Source: Coemansia sp. RSA 487
Taxonomy: Eukaryota; Kickxellomycota; Kickxellomycetes; Kickxellales; Kickxellaceae
Length of the DNA: 64,000 bases
Direction: 5' to 3'
Assembly: GCA_027577595.1 (NCBI GenBank)
Contig: JANBRJ010000018.1
Coordinates: 161,111 to 225,110 of the forward strand
The translations under genes and the position numbers were made by a program. Shown in pieces: positions 26,333 to 36,928 of this stretch; the stretch's first letter is position 1; each line of letters starts with the position of its first letter. Below the pieces are notes generated by a model that worked only from the letters and a program-made list of their open reading frames with translations, made no database searches and was not told where the DNA came from.

Positions 26333-29300
26333 ATGTATTTGCGACAGCACCCAACGTACCGAAGGCTGTCTGCACGGCTTGGAAACAAACCACACCCATA
26401 TAGCCACAGCGATGGGATTTACCAGGCAGCTGATGCAAATTACTATGCAACAGCCAAGCCACAGGGCCAAAGACTGCCCTTTGAGCAATTTGCAACCAGC
26501 AATGACGGTCGTTCCGACGAACAACTGCTAACGTCGCGCGATTTTATCAATTGGGAACGAATTGGCCGTGGTGGGTTTGGCAAAGTGTATCGCGCACAGC
26601 CACGCGACTCGCAATTGTACTCTTTGGCCCCAGACGCCCATGGATTCGTGGCAATCAAGGTGGTGGATAAAAAGGCGCTCAAGGACAGTGCGGCAGAGAT
26701 GCGGCTGGCTACCGAGGTGGCTATCCACGAATCGCTGGCACATCCATCTGTTGTGCATATATACGATTCATTCGAGGACGACCGGTTTGTGTATCTCGTT
26801 ATGGAGTACTGCGAGCGCACGGATCTCTGGAGGTACCTGCGGCAGCGGCATATCCAGCTCACCGGGGATTCATCTGTCAGGAAACCACCACATAACCAAC
26901 AAACCAGCAGCGGAGGGGAGCTTGCTGCATTGAACGAGCCGGAAACCCGGTATGTCATCAAACAAGTGGCCGCTGCTGTTGCTTATTTGCATTCGAACGG
27001 CGTGTTGCATCGGGATCTAAAGCTGGCAAACATCTTGCTGTCACGGAACATGGCAGTCAAAGTGGGCGATTTTGGACTGGCCACGCGTATCGACGACGAC
27101 TCCATGGAGCCCACGACTATGTGCGGCACCCCGAGCTACATTTCGCCCGAGATAATGGCGCGCCAGCCGTATAGCTTCGAGTCCGACATCTGGGCGCTCG
27201 GCTGCCTTATGGTCACTTTGCTTACCGGCATGCATCCATTCCGCGGCATCAACAGGATCACCGAGGATGTGGTATCCCGCATCAGCCTTCCCCGAACAGT
27301 ATCTTCGGAAGCACGAAATCTGGTCTATTCTTTACTCCGAATTGATCCGAGGCAAAGAATTCGGAGCCAAGACCTTGCATCGCATCCGTTCTTTAGTTCG
27401 CTGCTTTCGACTGTCCGGCTCCCGACGCTTACACAGATAAAGCAAAAGATGGAGCAGCAGCAGCAGCAGCAACAAAGTGGCCAAAAAGGTGGGCTTTTGG
27501 AAGGCAGAGATGGGCTCTTTAATGATGCCAAGTATGTTGATAGAATTTTACCTCCCCGCCATCCTGATCTCCACGTCGATGCCGATGGCAGTGGGGCGCG
27601 CAGGAAAGCCTTTCACGGAGGTAATGCTAAGCGAAATGCATATGGCTATGTAGAAAGCGAAGAGCCGTTCCAGCCAACGCGCGGTTTGGGCAGGCATTCT
27701 AGAGCGTCGGCGGAGCTTCCACAAACCGAGTACTTTAATAATCGCCCGCAGTCTATGGCAGGACTTGGGTACAGAAATAGAGGAGGCCTAAATAGCAACA
27801 ACATCGAAAGCGACCGGCACTACAGCCAGGCGCCAGCAACAGCTTTGAATGAGGATGGCACAAACAGGCATGCAAATAGATCAAACAAAGCAACAGCAGC
27901 AGCGCCAACAACTACTGAAGCTCCTGGCTCTGTTGATCTTGATACATTCACAACTCGTAGACTGCCTCCGCTTAAGCGTGCGATGAAAAACGGCAAAGTG
28001 TATTTGAGAGCGGATCACTTGTTGGTCCTGGATCTAACAACTGTGCCCACGATCGTGGCTATGGACGAGCAACTAAAGGAGATATACGAGTTTAAGCGGC
28101 CTCTTCACATCGATTCTCTTTGTTCCGAAGCGGCATACCGGATATACTCGTGGGATCTGGCTGCTCTTCCGGAGCGAGTCTCCAAGACTGTGCGCATGGC
28201 GTGCCGATGCGTTAGCTTTTTGCTTTCCCAGCAGAAGCGCATTAAGATTTCTACGTCGCAAGGAAAGGGCTGGTTGTTTGAGGATTCTCCGCAGGCGACA
28301 TTCAAGTTCAGCTACTTTAATGGTATCAAGGTGGAGCTTTCGCGTAAGAAGCTTGAGGCTGTTGTGGAAATCCCGTCCAAGCAGGACCTTCCAAACGAGA
28401 TCCAGAAAATCCCGCTAGCAGCCGATGAGTTTCCGGCGGAAAACGACTCACACCGCCGCCACCGCAACCACCGCAACGTCGATGATCTGGCATTGGACAT
28501 CAGCGACATGTCGCTGAACCAGAAAACCCACGGAGACTATGCAAATGGCAGGCATCGGACGGATGCCTTGGATGCCAGGATCCCAGGAAAGATCAAGGGA
28601 ATCCTGGATCATGTCAAAGAAGCTCTGCGCAGGGTCCTCGATTTCAATAGTGTCTTGCGTGAGTTTGAGGAGGACGGGTCAATGCGTGGCCAGTTTGAAG
28701 GCGAGATCCACTACCCGGTTGAGCTTTCGTGGGACTGGGACATCACTGCGGATCTGGATTACGTTCCACCGGGTCTTCAGCGATGCATACAGCCGGGCGA
28801 GAGGCGTACAGCAGAGCTCCGGCATCAGCCAGGGATGCTCTTGGCCGGCAGAGGCCTTCCAGGCAGGGTGAACGGCGCGTTGCGGCAGTCAGCGATGCCC
28901 ATTAGCGTGTCAAACACTGCTGGGTCCACTACGGTTATTGCTAGCATGGGAAACAACGGCAGAGCAGCGCGCCATGGCAACAGCGCAAATCACGTCCTAT
29001 CGAGGGTTCCGCCTATTAGCGAGCAGCCAGAGGCAGACGACGACTACGATGTAATACTCGATTCTCCGCCTGTACGCAGCAAGCGACAACGAGGCAACCC
29101 AGCCCACGGCTCACACGAGCAGCAGCAGCACCAGTGGGGAGCGCACCTTCTTGACCAGCGGACAGTCAACGACACGCCGACACGTAGACTCAATCTGGGG
29201 CCAATTACGCGACTTGTGGAAGAGTTCAACAAGACGACCCAGCCAACGCCGATAGCGCGTGCAAGACTGAACAACCTTATGCAAACGCCTGGAACGGTTC

Positions 29301-29626
29301 TACGGACGCCAGCAATGCCTGGCAGCCGCAATGCCGGCGACATGGCTTTTCTGCTGGCGCAGCAGACATTCCAGGGCGCATGCTTTATTCCAGAGGTCGG
29401 CTGGTGCATGGCTGCCGAGGGAAAGGATGCCGATGACTACGCAATTACCATTCTGTTCTGCGATGGCTGCCGCATCCTCGTTAAGGTAAAGGACCAGGTG
29501 GCCACATACAAGGACGAAGCTGCAGAGTATACAGACCTGCCGTTTGACCATTCAATGCCTGCGCGGGTCAAGGAGCGCCTTACTTGGCTCCCGCAGTTTC
29601 TGGGCCTCATGGGTCTTGGAATATAG
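26333..29626 (+). CDS. Polo-like kinase 4 / SAK-type kinase
   Basis: 1097 residues from the ATG at 26333 (the open frame before it lacks an ATG). Kinase domain at about 70-360: GRGGFGKV loop 78-85, Lys109, HRDLK 226-230, DFG 246-248, GTPSYISPE activation segment. A long disordered linker follows with a poly-Gln run. A cryptic polo-box-like region at about 550-700 (LLVLDLTTVPTIVAM, SSKTVRMACRCVSFL context) and a C-terminal polo box (FIPEVGWCMAAEG to MGLGI) complete the PLK4 architecture. PLK4 starts centriole duplication in animals and flagellated fungi. Its presence here suggests a centriole-like structure or a redirected role at the spindle pole. It could instead be a divergent PLK1-type kinase. 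Confidence 0.87.
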   Translation: MYLRQHPTYRRLSARLGNKPHPYSHSDGIYQAADANYYATAKPQGQRLPFEQFATSNDGRSDEQLLTSRDFINWERIGRGGFGKVYRAQPRDSQLYSLAPDAHGFVAIKVVDKKALKDSAAEMRLATEVAIHESLAHPSVVHIYDSFEDDRFVYLVMEYCERTDLWRYLRQRHIQLTGDSSVRKPPHNQQTSSGGELAALNEPETRYVIKQVAAAVAYLHSNGVLHRDLKLANILLSRNMAVKVGDFGLATRIDDDSMEPTTMCGTPSYISPEIMARQPYSFESDIWALGCLMVTLLTGMHPFRGINRITEDVVSRISLPRTVSSEARNLVYSLLRIDPRQRIRSQDLASHPFFSSLLSTVRLPTLTQIKQKMEQQQQQQQSGQKGGLLEGRDGLFNDAKYVDRILPPRHPDLHVDADGSGARRKAFHGGNAKRNAYGYVESEEPFQPTRGLGRHSRASAELPQTEYFNNRPQSMAGLGYRNRGGLNSNNIESDRHYSQAPATALNEDGTNRHANRSNKATAAAPTTTEAPGSVDLDTFTTRRLPPLKRAMKNGKVYLRADHLLVLDLTTVPTIVAMDEQLKEIYEFKRPLHIDSLCSEAAYRIYSWDLAALPERVSKTVRMACRCVSFLLSQQKRIKISTSQGKGWLFEDSPQATFKFSYFNGIKVELSRKKLEAVVEIPSKQDLPNEIQKIPLAADEFPAENDSHRRHRNHRNVDDLALDISDMSLNQKTHGDYANGRHRTDALDARIPGKIKGILDHVKEALRRVLDFNSVLREFEEDGSMRGQFEGEIHYPVELSWDWDITADLDYVPPGLQRCIQPGERRTAELRHQPGMLLAGRGLPGRVNGALRQSAMPISVSNTAGSTTVIASMGNNGRAARHGNSANHVLSRVPPISEQPEADDDYDVILDSPPVRSKRQRGNPAHGSHEQQQHQWGAHLLDQRTVNDTPTRRLNLGPITRLVEEFNKTTQPTPIARARLNNLMQTPGTVLRTPAMPGSRNAGDMAFLLAQQTFQGACFIPEVGWCMAAEGKDADDYAITILFCDGCRILVKVKDQVATYKDEAAEYTDLPFDHSMPARVKERLTWLPQFLGLMGLGI

Positions 29627-29776
29627 ATAGCCTCGTTTTGTGTTATTTTTATGCTTATACCATTGATGCTGTAAATATGTGTTTATTAACTTCCAATTCA
29701 AAAGTAGTGGCTGGATGAATCTCTTTGTTTTGTTAGCAGATGCATTCCTATGTCCTGTGTGTGATGGGGGGAATCT

Positions 29777-31216
29777 TTACTTGCATCGCATGTCCAATCC
29801 GTCCATCCAAGCAACGATAGTGGGGAGAATGGAGCCGGCCGGCCGGCTGGTTCCCAGTATCCTTGTATAATCTTGCCGAGCGTATTCGCTTGACGCCTCC
29901 TGATTGGTGGAGAATGACAATGGCGAGTTGTGTGCCTGATCCAGCAGCTGCATTTCGAACTCGCTATGCTCACTATTCTGCTCCTCCTGAACAATATCAA
30001 TACTGGAATGGCGGCTAGAGTACCGTGTTTGGGGTTTCTGGCTATACTGTGGCTGCTTCAAGTGCTCCAGCCTAATAGTCACGCTGTCGTCGGAAACAGA
30101 ACCGACTGTGGGTGCTAGGGATGGTTCCCGTAGTCTGGGTGGCAATACACCTCCACTGAGTGATGAGGCGTAAGGAGTATGTGAGCGGCACTCCTCTTCG
30201 TCCTCTTCCTCTTCGCTGCATCGCTGCTGGTCGTTCTCTGAATGCTGGGCCATTGGGACTTGCAGGGCTTTCGGTTGATATAGGAAAACAACTTCACCTG
30301 TTGACACTCTGCGGTTCCAAATGGCCGTGTCCAGTGCCGCGTAATACGTGCGGTGAACAAGGTACGTTAGCAGCATAGCCACCACCACGTCCACTGTATA
30401 ATGGTATCTGGCTAACAGCACGGACAGAATCCCTACCACTGCATGGCCAGCACTGTACGCAACAACAGTCCAGTGCGTGGCATACGTACGGAGAAACAGG
30501 AACGAAATAGTAAACAATACGGTGTGGCCCGAAAACACATTGTCCGTGCACTGACTCACGGTACCCGCCAGGATTTGTGGGGTAGCCATGAGAATTTCCC
30601 ACATGTTCCGTGGCTGGAATATGGTGCACGAAGCATTGGATGGCGGCATCGTAGTCACCGAGATGGTGATGGAGCGAAAGAAATAAAGCACAGTGACCAT
30701 CCAGCCCATACGGCGGAGCATCATGAGCCGTTCACGCCATCCGCGGCACATTACAAGACACCCGATGAGACAGATGACAGCAGAAGAGCCCACCAGCTTG
30801 TCTGAAATCCATGCTCGTTCCATTACAGGCAAATGCTCGAGCACTTGGTCTTGCAGAATCGTGTACTGCGGCCATGGCGCTGCAAACGGGTGGTGCATTG
30901 GGCCGCCACCACCTCCGTGTCTGCTGTGCCTGCCGTGGCCAAACCCAAACCCAAACCCAAGGTGCCGCAACCAGTGTCGAAGCACCCGGGCGGCCGGCGC
31001 TGGATGCGGTCTGTGGTGGAGAAGCACGGTTTCGTCATGTTCGAACCGTCGGAGCCACCGCATATCCGACCACTGCTGGCAAACTATCATCCACACCGCC
31101 ATGATCACCAGCGCGACCCAAGCAGCGAGTGTCCTGGCAGCCTCGTACATGAACTCCCTGGAGAACACTATCTTGCCTACCATCCGTGCCTTGCGAGACA
31201 AAATTTGTAATAGCAT
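29777..31216 (-). CDS. Sphingomyelin-synthase-like / PAP2-C membrane enzyme
   Basis: 479 residues from ATG 31216 (MLLQILSRKARMV). Multiple membrane helices carry the sphingomyelin synthase signatures: motif D1-like PRNMWEIL, D3 CTDNVFSGHTVLF, and D4 HYTVDVVVA, which provide the His-His-Asp triad. These enzymes move a phosphocholine, phosphoethanolamine or phosphoinositol head group onto ceramide in the Golgi or plasma membrane. The head group cannot be told here. A luminal or cytosolic Phe-Gly/His/Gly-rich loop (CCCAAA repeats at about 30940-30962) and a long acidic, Ser-rich C-terminal tail of about 170 residues are lineage additions. Confidence 0.87.
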   Translation of the reverse strand: MLLQILSRKARMVGKIVFSREFMYEAARTLAAWVALVIMAVWMIVCQQWSDMRWLRRFEHDETVLLHHRPHPAPAARVLRHWLRHLGFGFGFGHGRHSRHGGGGGPMHHPFAAPWPQYTILQDQVLEHLPVMERAWISDKLVGSSAVICLIGCLVMCRGWRERLMMLRRMGWMVTVLYFFRSITISVTTMPPSNASCTIFQPRNMWEILMATPQILAGTVSQCTDNVFSGHTVLFTISFLFLRTYATHWTVVAYSAGHAVVGILSVLLARYHYTVDVVVAMLLTYLVHRTYYAALDTAIWNRRVSTGEVVFLYQPKALQVPMAQHSENDQQRCSEEEEDEEECRSHTPYASSLSGGVLPPRLREPSLAPTVGSVSDDSVTIRLEHLKQPQYSQKPQTRYSSRHSSIDIVQEEQNSEHSEFEMQLLDQAHNSPLSFSTNQEASSEYARQDYTRILGTSRPAGSILPTIVAWMDGLDMRCK

Positions 31217-31977
31217 TTTATGCGTGTACAGGTATAAATAAAGAAACAGCGAACAGATTAAACCGAAACTTAAAGCTGAGAAATAATGAGATCTGCTATG
31301 CCTGGAAAAAGTGGGGTCAGAGGTCTTGATATTCGGTCTTGTTCCTTTTACATCCCATCGCCCATTGCAAACAATGGAAAAATGGGGTAATAAGTTGATG
31401 ATGGCTGGGATGTTTGCACAAAATTCCTGCGACGAAAAAAATGCAGCTCCTTTCATTTTTTTTGCCAGTTTGCGTGATTTTTTAAGCCATCATCCATATA
31501 AACAACAAATGCTATTTTAGAACAAGCCAATAGAAATGAGACTGATGGAAAGAGCGATGATTAGATGGAATTCTTGCTAGAAGGTGAAAACAGGTTTTTG
31601 TATTGAATCCTGGCTATTTTTTGCCTCCTTATTTGATTCCGCAGATGCTTGATCGTCAGTGGTTGGAAGCTGACCAACTTATTTTTATCTGAAATGCCAA
31701 GATTATTTTTCCCAGTTTCATGCAGCTGAATAAAAAATCAGCCAAATGGCATTGTCTAAAAGTGCAACCTGTTAAGCCAGTTCCTTTGTCTTTTCTGTAT
31801 CTAAATAGCGTAGGATATTGCAAATCATTCCCATGATCCTTTTTCCTTCAGTAGCCAATTAAACTTAGCGGATGGGCAAAGTCGCCAATACTCAGCGTTC
31901 AAATAAATTAAGTTATAGTTCTTAATAACAGAAAAGAAATGAGGAAAAAAAAGAAACCAACAGACAAATGGCTTTTT
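31217..31977. other. Intergenic spacer between SMS-like and Cys/His-rich genes
   Basis: About 760 bp, AT-rich: promoter side of the SMS-like gene and 3' flank of the Cys/His-rich gene. Nothing else supported. Confidence 0.4.
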
Positions 31978-32400
31978 TTACTGCTTGTCATGGTGGTGAT
32001 GTTTTCCCTTGCAACAGCCGTCAGCAATGGCCACCCTTCTGCCGACATTTGCCGGAGCAAGCACCTCGCCCTGAGGAATACACGTGGGGCCACAGACATA
32101 CGGACAACCGCAACAGTCGTGGTGCTCGGTGTAACAAGCAGTGTGTGTGACATCGTAGATAAACGTTGGTGGTGGCTGGATCACGTGCACAGTGATCTCG
32201 GGTGCCTTGTGGTGGCAGCAGCAGTCGTGGTGCTCGCAGCCGTCATGGCCACTCCAGTCGTCGCAGTACTCGTGCTGACACAGCATCTGCCCACGCGCCA
32301 TCCGGTTGGCCGCAGCGGCAGAGGATGTCGGCGCTGCCATTGCTGCCACTACCGATGTGGCCACAACAAACAGACTAGCGCTTGCAAATGTCCGAACCAT
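31978..32400 (-). CDS. Small secreted Cys/His-rich protein
   Basis: 140 residues with a signal peptide (MVRTFASASLFVVATSVVAAMA). The mature part has about 15 Cys and many His: QHEYCDDW, CEHHDCCCHH, EHHDCCGCPYVCG and a final CCKGKHHHH tail. Paired HHDCC motifs are repeated. The composition suggests either metal binding (Zn/Cu) outside the cell or a disulphide-rich wall or effector-like protein. I do not recognise a family. It stands alone between the SMS-like gene and Ssl1. Confidence 0.75.
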   Translation of the reverse strand: MVRTFASASLFVVATSVVAAMAAPTSSAAAANRMARGQMLCQHEYCDDWSGHDGCEHHDCCCHHKAPEITVHVIQPPPTFIYDVTHTACYTEHHDCCGCPYVCGPTCIPQGEVLAPANVGRRVAIADGCCKGKHHHHDKQ

Positions 32401-32828
32401 GTTATTTGAAAGTTTATGAATCTTATTGTATTATGTAGTCGATAGCATAAAAAAGCTGAATATAAAGGGTTCCAAAACGGGAGAAAAAAGGCGATTCAAG
32501 CAGTTCATATAAAACGCTGGTTTCTCTTTTATAATACGACAGCATAATTTGATAATATAGAAATTGCTGGCAAGTAAAAAGTATATATACATAATGTTTA
32601 TTTGATATAGTAATTCCACAGGGTCGGGATAGATTGCACATATGAGTAAATGTATATTAATGGGCGTGAGAAATTGACTGCTTATTAAACATTTAGTATC
32701 CCCCACACACAGCGGGTGTGCCTCTAAAAATGTTTATTCTTGGATATTCCCACTCTAGCATGCCTCATATGCTACTGCGTTTCCATACAAATAACCAGCT
32801 CAAGCACTTGGAATCGAAAAGATGATAT
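32401..32828. other. Intergenic spacer upstream of the Cys/His-rich gene
   Basis: AT-rich 430 bp: promoter of the Cys/His-rich gene and 3' flank of Ssl1. Nothing else supported. Confidence 0.4.
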
Positions 32829-32962
32829 TTATACACACCCGGGGCAATTATGAAGTGTTTCGTGGATGAAAATATCACAGTCCAAGCAAAACCCGTGCTT
32901 GCACCTAGGACACTTGAATCTTCCAGTGCCACTGCTAGCAGGTATATGAGGCAGAGTTTCAA

Positions 32963-32993
<31 letters not shown>

Positions 32994-34106
32994 AACTGCT
33001 GCGCTATCAATCCATTGGGCACCACACCCAAAGCACACGCTGTCCTCGAGCTCCACAGTAACCGTAGCTTCTTCGTAATTCTCTTCGGGGAACATATGGT
33101 GGTAGGAGCGAGCCAAATGCGGGGCAGACACCAACGGCAGTCCGCACACATCACAATCGGTGGGCAGAGAGCAAACCTTGGACTTACAGCGGGGGCAAAT
33201 GTAGCCAGAAAACGAAAGCTCGTGGTGGCATACGCAGGGCGTTGGAACCTGGAGATTGTTGGCCTTGATCGGGAACCCCATTTGGATCATATCGGATGTA
33301 GCCTTAGCACTGACCACGGGCGGCGGTGGTATATAATCGAACAACGCATCCTTCATAGTGTGCTCATTTTCAGGTACTGTATATTCTCCTTTCGTCTCCT
33401 GGCATATGCGCTTGTAAATGTGTACTTCCGCCGCAAGATGCACCATCGATACCCGTACTTGCGCATGCTTGAGTGCCTCTAGCGTCTTTTCAATATCCCC
33501 TGGATCGCAGGTCGTGAGAGACCCAAAGACGCACACGATTTCGCGCAACCCATGCGTGGGTGCGCGACGGAGGTTGTGCATGGCCAATTCGAGTGCGTTC
33601 TGCAACGACGGCTCGCCTGCTAAATCCTTGCTGGCCCTGTCCTTCAGTGCATTAATGTGGTCCATCGGGTTGCCGCTCAAGTCGGTCAGCTTCTCAGCCA
33701 GCCCGTCCTTTGTAGTTATTATCGCTATTTGGGATATCGGATTCTGGTCGAAAAACTCGCTGACAAAGGTACCCAGCATATTGAGCGTTACATGGATCCT
33801 CGATGGCATCATATCCTTAATCCCCATGCTGTCGGACTGGTCAACCACGACTATCAGATGCCGGATGATTCCGCGCTGAATCGCCTCTGTGTCTCGCGGT
33901 CGCCGCTTCCGCCTCATCTGCTCGCTCATATGCTTGACTGCGCTCTGAATACTCCCGCTGTCATCTTCTTGGATTGCATCCCACGATCTCTTGTACTCTT
34001 CTTCCCACGCATACCCACCATCGGCGCCCTTTAAGCCCTCGGGACCAGTGTCGTCGATATCAATATAGTCGTCATCATCGATAGGCTCGTTGTTCTTGAT
34101 GGCCAT
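32829..34106 (-). CDS. SSL1: TFIIH subunit Ssl1/p44
   Basis: 425 residues from the ATG at 34106 (MAIKNNEPID). An acidic N-terminus leads to a vWA domain with HLIVVVDQSDSM (MIDAS-like) and FVSEFFDQNPISQI. Then come a zinc-binding C4 region (CHHELSFSGYICPRC, CDVCGLPLVS) and a C-terminal RING-like domain (CFGCGAQW, CPRCKHGFCLDCDIFIHETLHNCPGC). Ssl1/p44 is a core TFIIH subunit that stimulates the XPD/Rad3 helicase in transcription and nucleotide excision repair. A run of ten Gln (CAG repeat) interrupts the RING-like domain and is probably tolerated as a loop. Confidence 0.95.
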
Positions 34107-34404
34107 TTTGCAGTGAAAGAGGCTGGATATAAAATAAAAACAAGGTACAGAAATTAAAAAGAACTGGGCATGGATTGGCGTAGTTAGCAAGAAAGGTGCG
34201 CAGCGAATACCACGCAGCATCGTTTGAGTTTCGTTGTTATTCATCATCTTGGCTAAACGATGGGGTGTCCACGTGATAGGGCAAATCGTATAATCCCAAG
34301 CTTCCAGGGCAATTACCAAGACGATCAGGTCAAGCAACACCAGAAAGAACAAAAATAATCAATTAAAGAAAAGTAACGTGCCCAAAGAGGTATTAAAGTT
34401 GTAT

Positions 34405-36026
34405 CTAGCCTTCTTGGCCAAAATCGTTGGTAAAGTCAATCTGCTTCTTTAAGTCCTGGTCGTTGACGGTTGGCCTGCTGTTCTTGACAGCCTTAAGGAA
34501 GTCTGAATAGACAAGATCAGGCTCCCACAGCTCCTCGCTAGTAACCTCGGCCCAGGTCTTTTCAACCGCATCAGAGTCTCCAGGAGAGCAAGGGGTCCAG
34601 TACTGGCGCTGTGGGCCCTGGGGTTGCGAGCGGTCAACGGGGCGCGCAACACTCTTAAAGTGCGTGGCCATCTGGACTTTGCGGATCGGCTGCATCAGCG
34701 CGTCTCTGACAATAACGGCAATATCTGAGCCCGAGTATCCATCGGTGCGCTCGGCTAACAACTTGTAGTCGCGCTGAGTGAGCGTGCACGGCGTGTTGCC
34801 GATATGCAGCTGAAACATGCGTGCGCGGGCGGCGGGATCCGGAAGCGGAATGTATATCCGTTTTTCAAAGCGGCGGCGGATAGCGGTATCCAAAGCCCAC
34901 GGGATGTTTGTTGCGCCCAGGACAAGAATGCCAGTGTCGTCGTTGCCAACGCCGTTCATCTGCACAAGCAGCTCGGTCTTTATTCGCCGCGAGGCTTCAG
35001 ACTCCCCCTCTCCGCGCGTCCCACAAAGCGAGTCCACCTCGTCAATGAATATAATGGACGGCTTGTTCTCGCGCGCCATGGCAAACAGGTTCTTGACAAG
35101 CCTTTCGCTCTCGCCCATCCACTTGGACACAAGGTCGGAGGAGGACACTGCATAAAAGGTAGAGTTTGCCTCGGTGGCAACGGCCTTGGCAAGATATGAC
35201 TTTCCCGTGCCAGGAGGGCCATACAGCAGGATGCCGCGCCATGGCGTGCGTTTGCCGGTAAACAGCTGTGGGAACTTGATTGGCAGAATGACGGCCTCCT
35301 TCAGCGACTCCTTTGCGCCATCCAGCCCAGCAACGTCGTCCCAGTGTACGTTTGGCTTGTCGCTGAGAATCGCGCCCTCCAGCCCCTGCCGCAGTTTCTT
35401 TGTTTCGCTGTCAAGCCCTCCATCTACATCATCGCCCTTTCCACTTCCGCCTTTACCTCCGTTTGCTGCTTTCTTTTTGTTTCCTGACTGTGCGCTGTTA
35501 CCAACAGCTACAGGCTGTTTGTTATCTCGTGTCTTTGCAATATGTGCCTTGAGCTGTTCTGCCCGATCTGTGTATTCTACGAGCCTCTTCCGCACACTCT
35601 GTTTCGTTTTCTCGTTCTTTTCATCTATATACCAATGCCATTAACAATAATAGGATAGGTGTGAGCAAATTTGTTGTGCTAGCTATAAAAATGCAGTGGT
35701 CACATTAGGATAGACTAGTTTTGTCACTAAACTTACATTTAATAGCCGTGAAGAACCACTCGATTCCATTGATATACAGTTTGTACGCTTCCTCGTAGTT
35801 CCCGGCAGTGTCCTCGGATATGGCCTTTTTGATTATATCAATAGCCTTCTAATGTTGAAAAGGGGAAGGTAGATTTAGCAGGCAGCTAAGAAATGCTTGC
35901 AATGTAATTAGTACGAAATAGTAACAATACTAGAACCGAGGCCATCTCTAAAAAGTAAGGAAATTAATACATCGTTTCCCATCATTTTGTGCATCAACAT
36001 ACGTTTAAAAACTCTGGTGCTGACAT
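34405..36026 (-). CDS. VPS4: Vps4 AAA-ATPase (three exons)
   Basis: Exons: 36003-36026 (8 codons, MSAPEFLN), 35737-35848 and 34405-35624. Introns are 154 and 112 nt with GTATGT/GTAAGT donors and TAG acceptors. The join gives 451 residues. The N-terminal MIT domain reads [13 protein letters not shown] then [14 protein letters not shown], matching Vps4 closely. A Gly/Lys-rich linker follows, then the AAA core: Walker A GPPGTGKS (181-188), Walker B IIFIDE (236-241), arginine-finger region [15 protein letters not shown], beta-domain insert and C-terminal helix. Vps4 disassembles ESCRT-III at endosomes and during abscission. Confidence 0.95.
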
Positions 36027-36514
36027 TTCGCGCGGTTTCGGTAGCAGGAAGTACAGAAAGGAAAGGGGAAAGAGTAATTGAATGAAATAAGCAAGGGAGA
36101 AAAAGAAAGAAATCAGAGGACGCTTCTTTTCTAACAAGCACTTGTTTATTTTTGACTGTTTGTGTCAAATTGCTCATTGATTGGGGGGGTTTGGTTGTCT
36201 ATGTATGTGGCGAGTCGACTCGTTTTGCGTCAGCTCGGCTCACAGTTTAAGCATGCTTAAATTTCACAGCTTGTGTCTGAATCATGCAAAAGCAAACGTC
36301 TCATCAATGCTGGAAAGTACCAGTAGACATGTATCTTTGCCAGAAAGTGGGACTTTTCCTTTAATTAGACGACTAGCGCTCGCACCAATAATAATATAAA
36401 GGTTGAAGTAAATTAAAACAAAACGAAACACGGGTTTGGGATACAAAGAAACTAATTGCTTTTGAAATATGTAATTTAGTAATACTTGTCGCTTTCTCCT
36501 TTCACCATAGAAAC
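36027..36514. other. Spacer between VPS4 and the CaaX ubiquitin-like gene
   Basis: Divergent promoter region, AT-rich, nothing else supported. Confidence 0.4.
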
Positions 36515-36520
36515 TATAAA
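36515..36520 (+). promoter_or_regulatory. TATA box of the CaaX ubiquitin-like gene
   Basis: TATAAA 114 bp before the ATG at 36629. Confidence 0.5.
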
Positions 36521-36628
36521 TTGGAGGAATCTTTACCTTGCCCACTCCCGGGTTCTTTTCTCTTTCACTTATATGTTGTCATTTACTACAATATATTTAT
36601 CACAAGCAGCAAACAATAATTTCCAAGT

Positions 36629-36928
36629 ATGTTTTATGTCAATGTCAAGTACAAAGCTTCGGATGGTAAAACCCGTAAAAAAACTGTCCATATCCCACAA
36701 AGAAGCTCAATAAAGAAGCTAGAGCTTGCCGTACGAAATGAGGTAATTGGCTATGGTGCTGACCATAGGTTTGTAAGCCTAAAGAAGAAAGGTGCAGAAA
36801 CAAAGCTAAGCAACAAGAATACAACTATTAAAGGATTAGGCCTAGAAAAAGGTGAAACGCTTATAGCCGAATATGACCATGATACTGCAAAAACAGTAAA
36901 GAAACATGAGGCATGCACGATTATGTGA
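36629..36928 (+). CDS. Ubiquitin-like protein with C-terminal CaaX box
   Basis: 99 residues, ATG-initiated. The pattern is strand YVNVKYKASDGKTRKKTVHI, helix SIKKLELAVRNEVIG, strand RFVSLKKKG, then IKGLGLEKGETLIAEYD, giving a beta-grasp order. The last four residues are CTIM, a farnesylation-type CaaX motif, after a Lys/His-rich spacer. The combination recalls membrane-anchored ubiquitin-fold (MUB/UBL3) proteins, which are prenylated and recruit E2 enzymes, but sequence identity to them is not evident by eye. It resembles the two UBL-like ORFs at 24-25.5 kb in its GL-x-(K/T)-(G/D) turn. Function unknown. Confidence 0.62.
   Translation: MFYVNVKYKASDGKTRKKTVHIPQRSSIKKLELAVRNEVIGYGADHRFVSLKKKGAETKLSNKNTTIKGLGLEKGETLIAEYDHDTAKTVKKHEACTIM

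Noticed and set aside
32940-33000. Leucine-rich ORF on the plus strand at a CTG repeat
   Set aside because: It is the complement of the poly-Gln codons of Ssl1.
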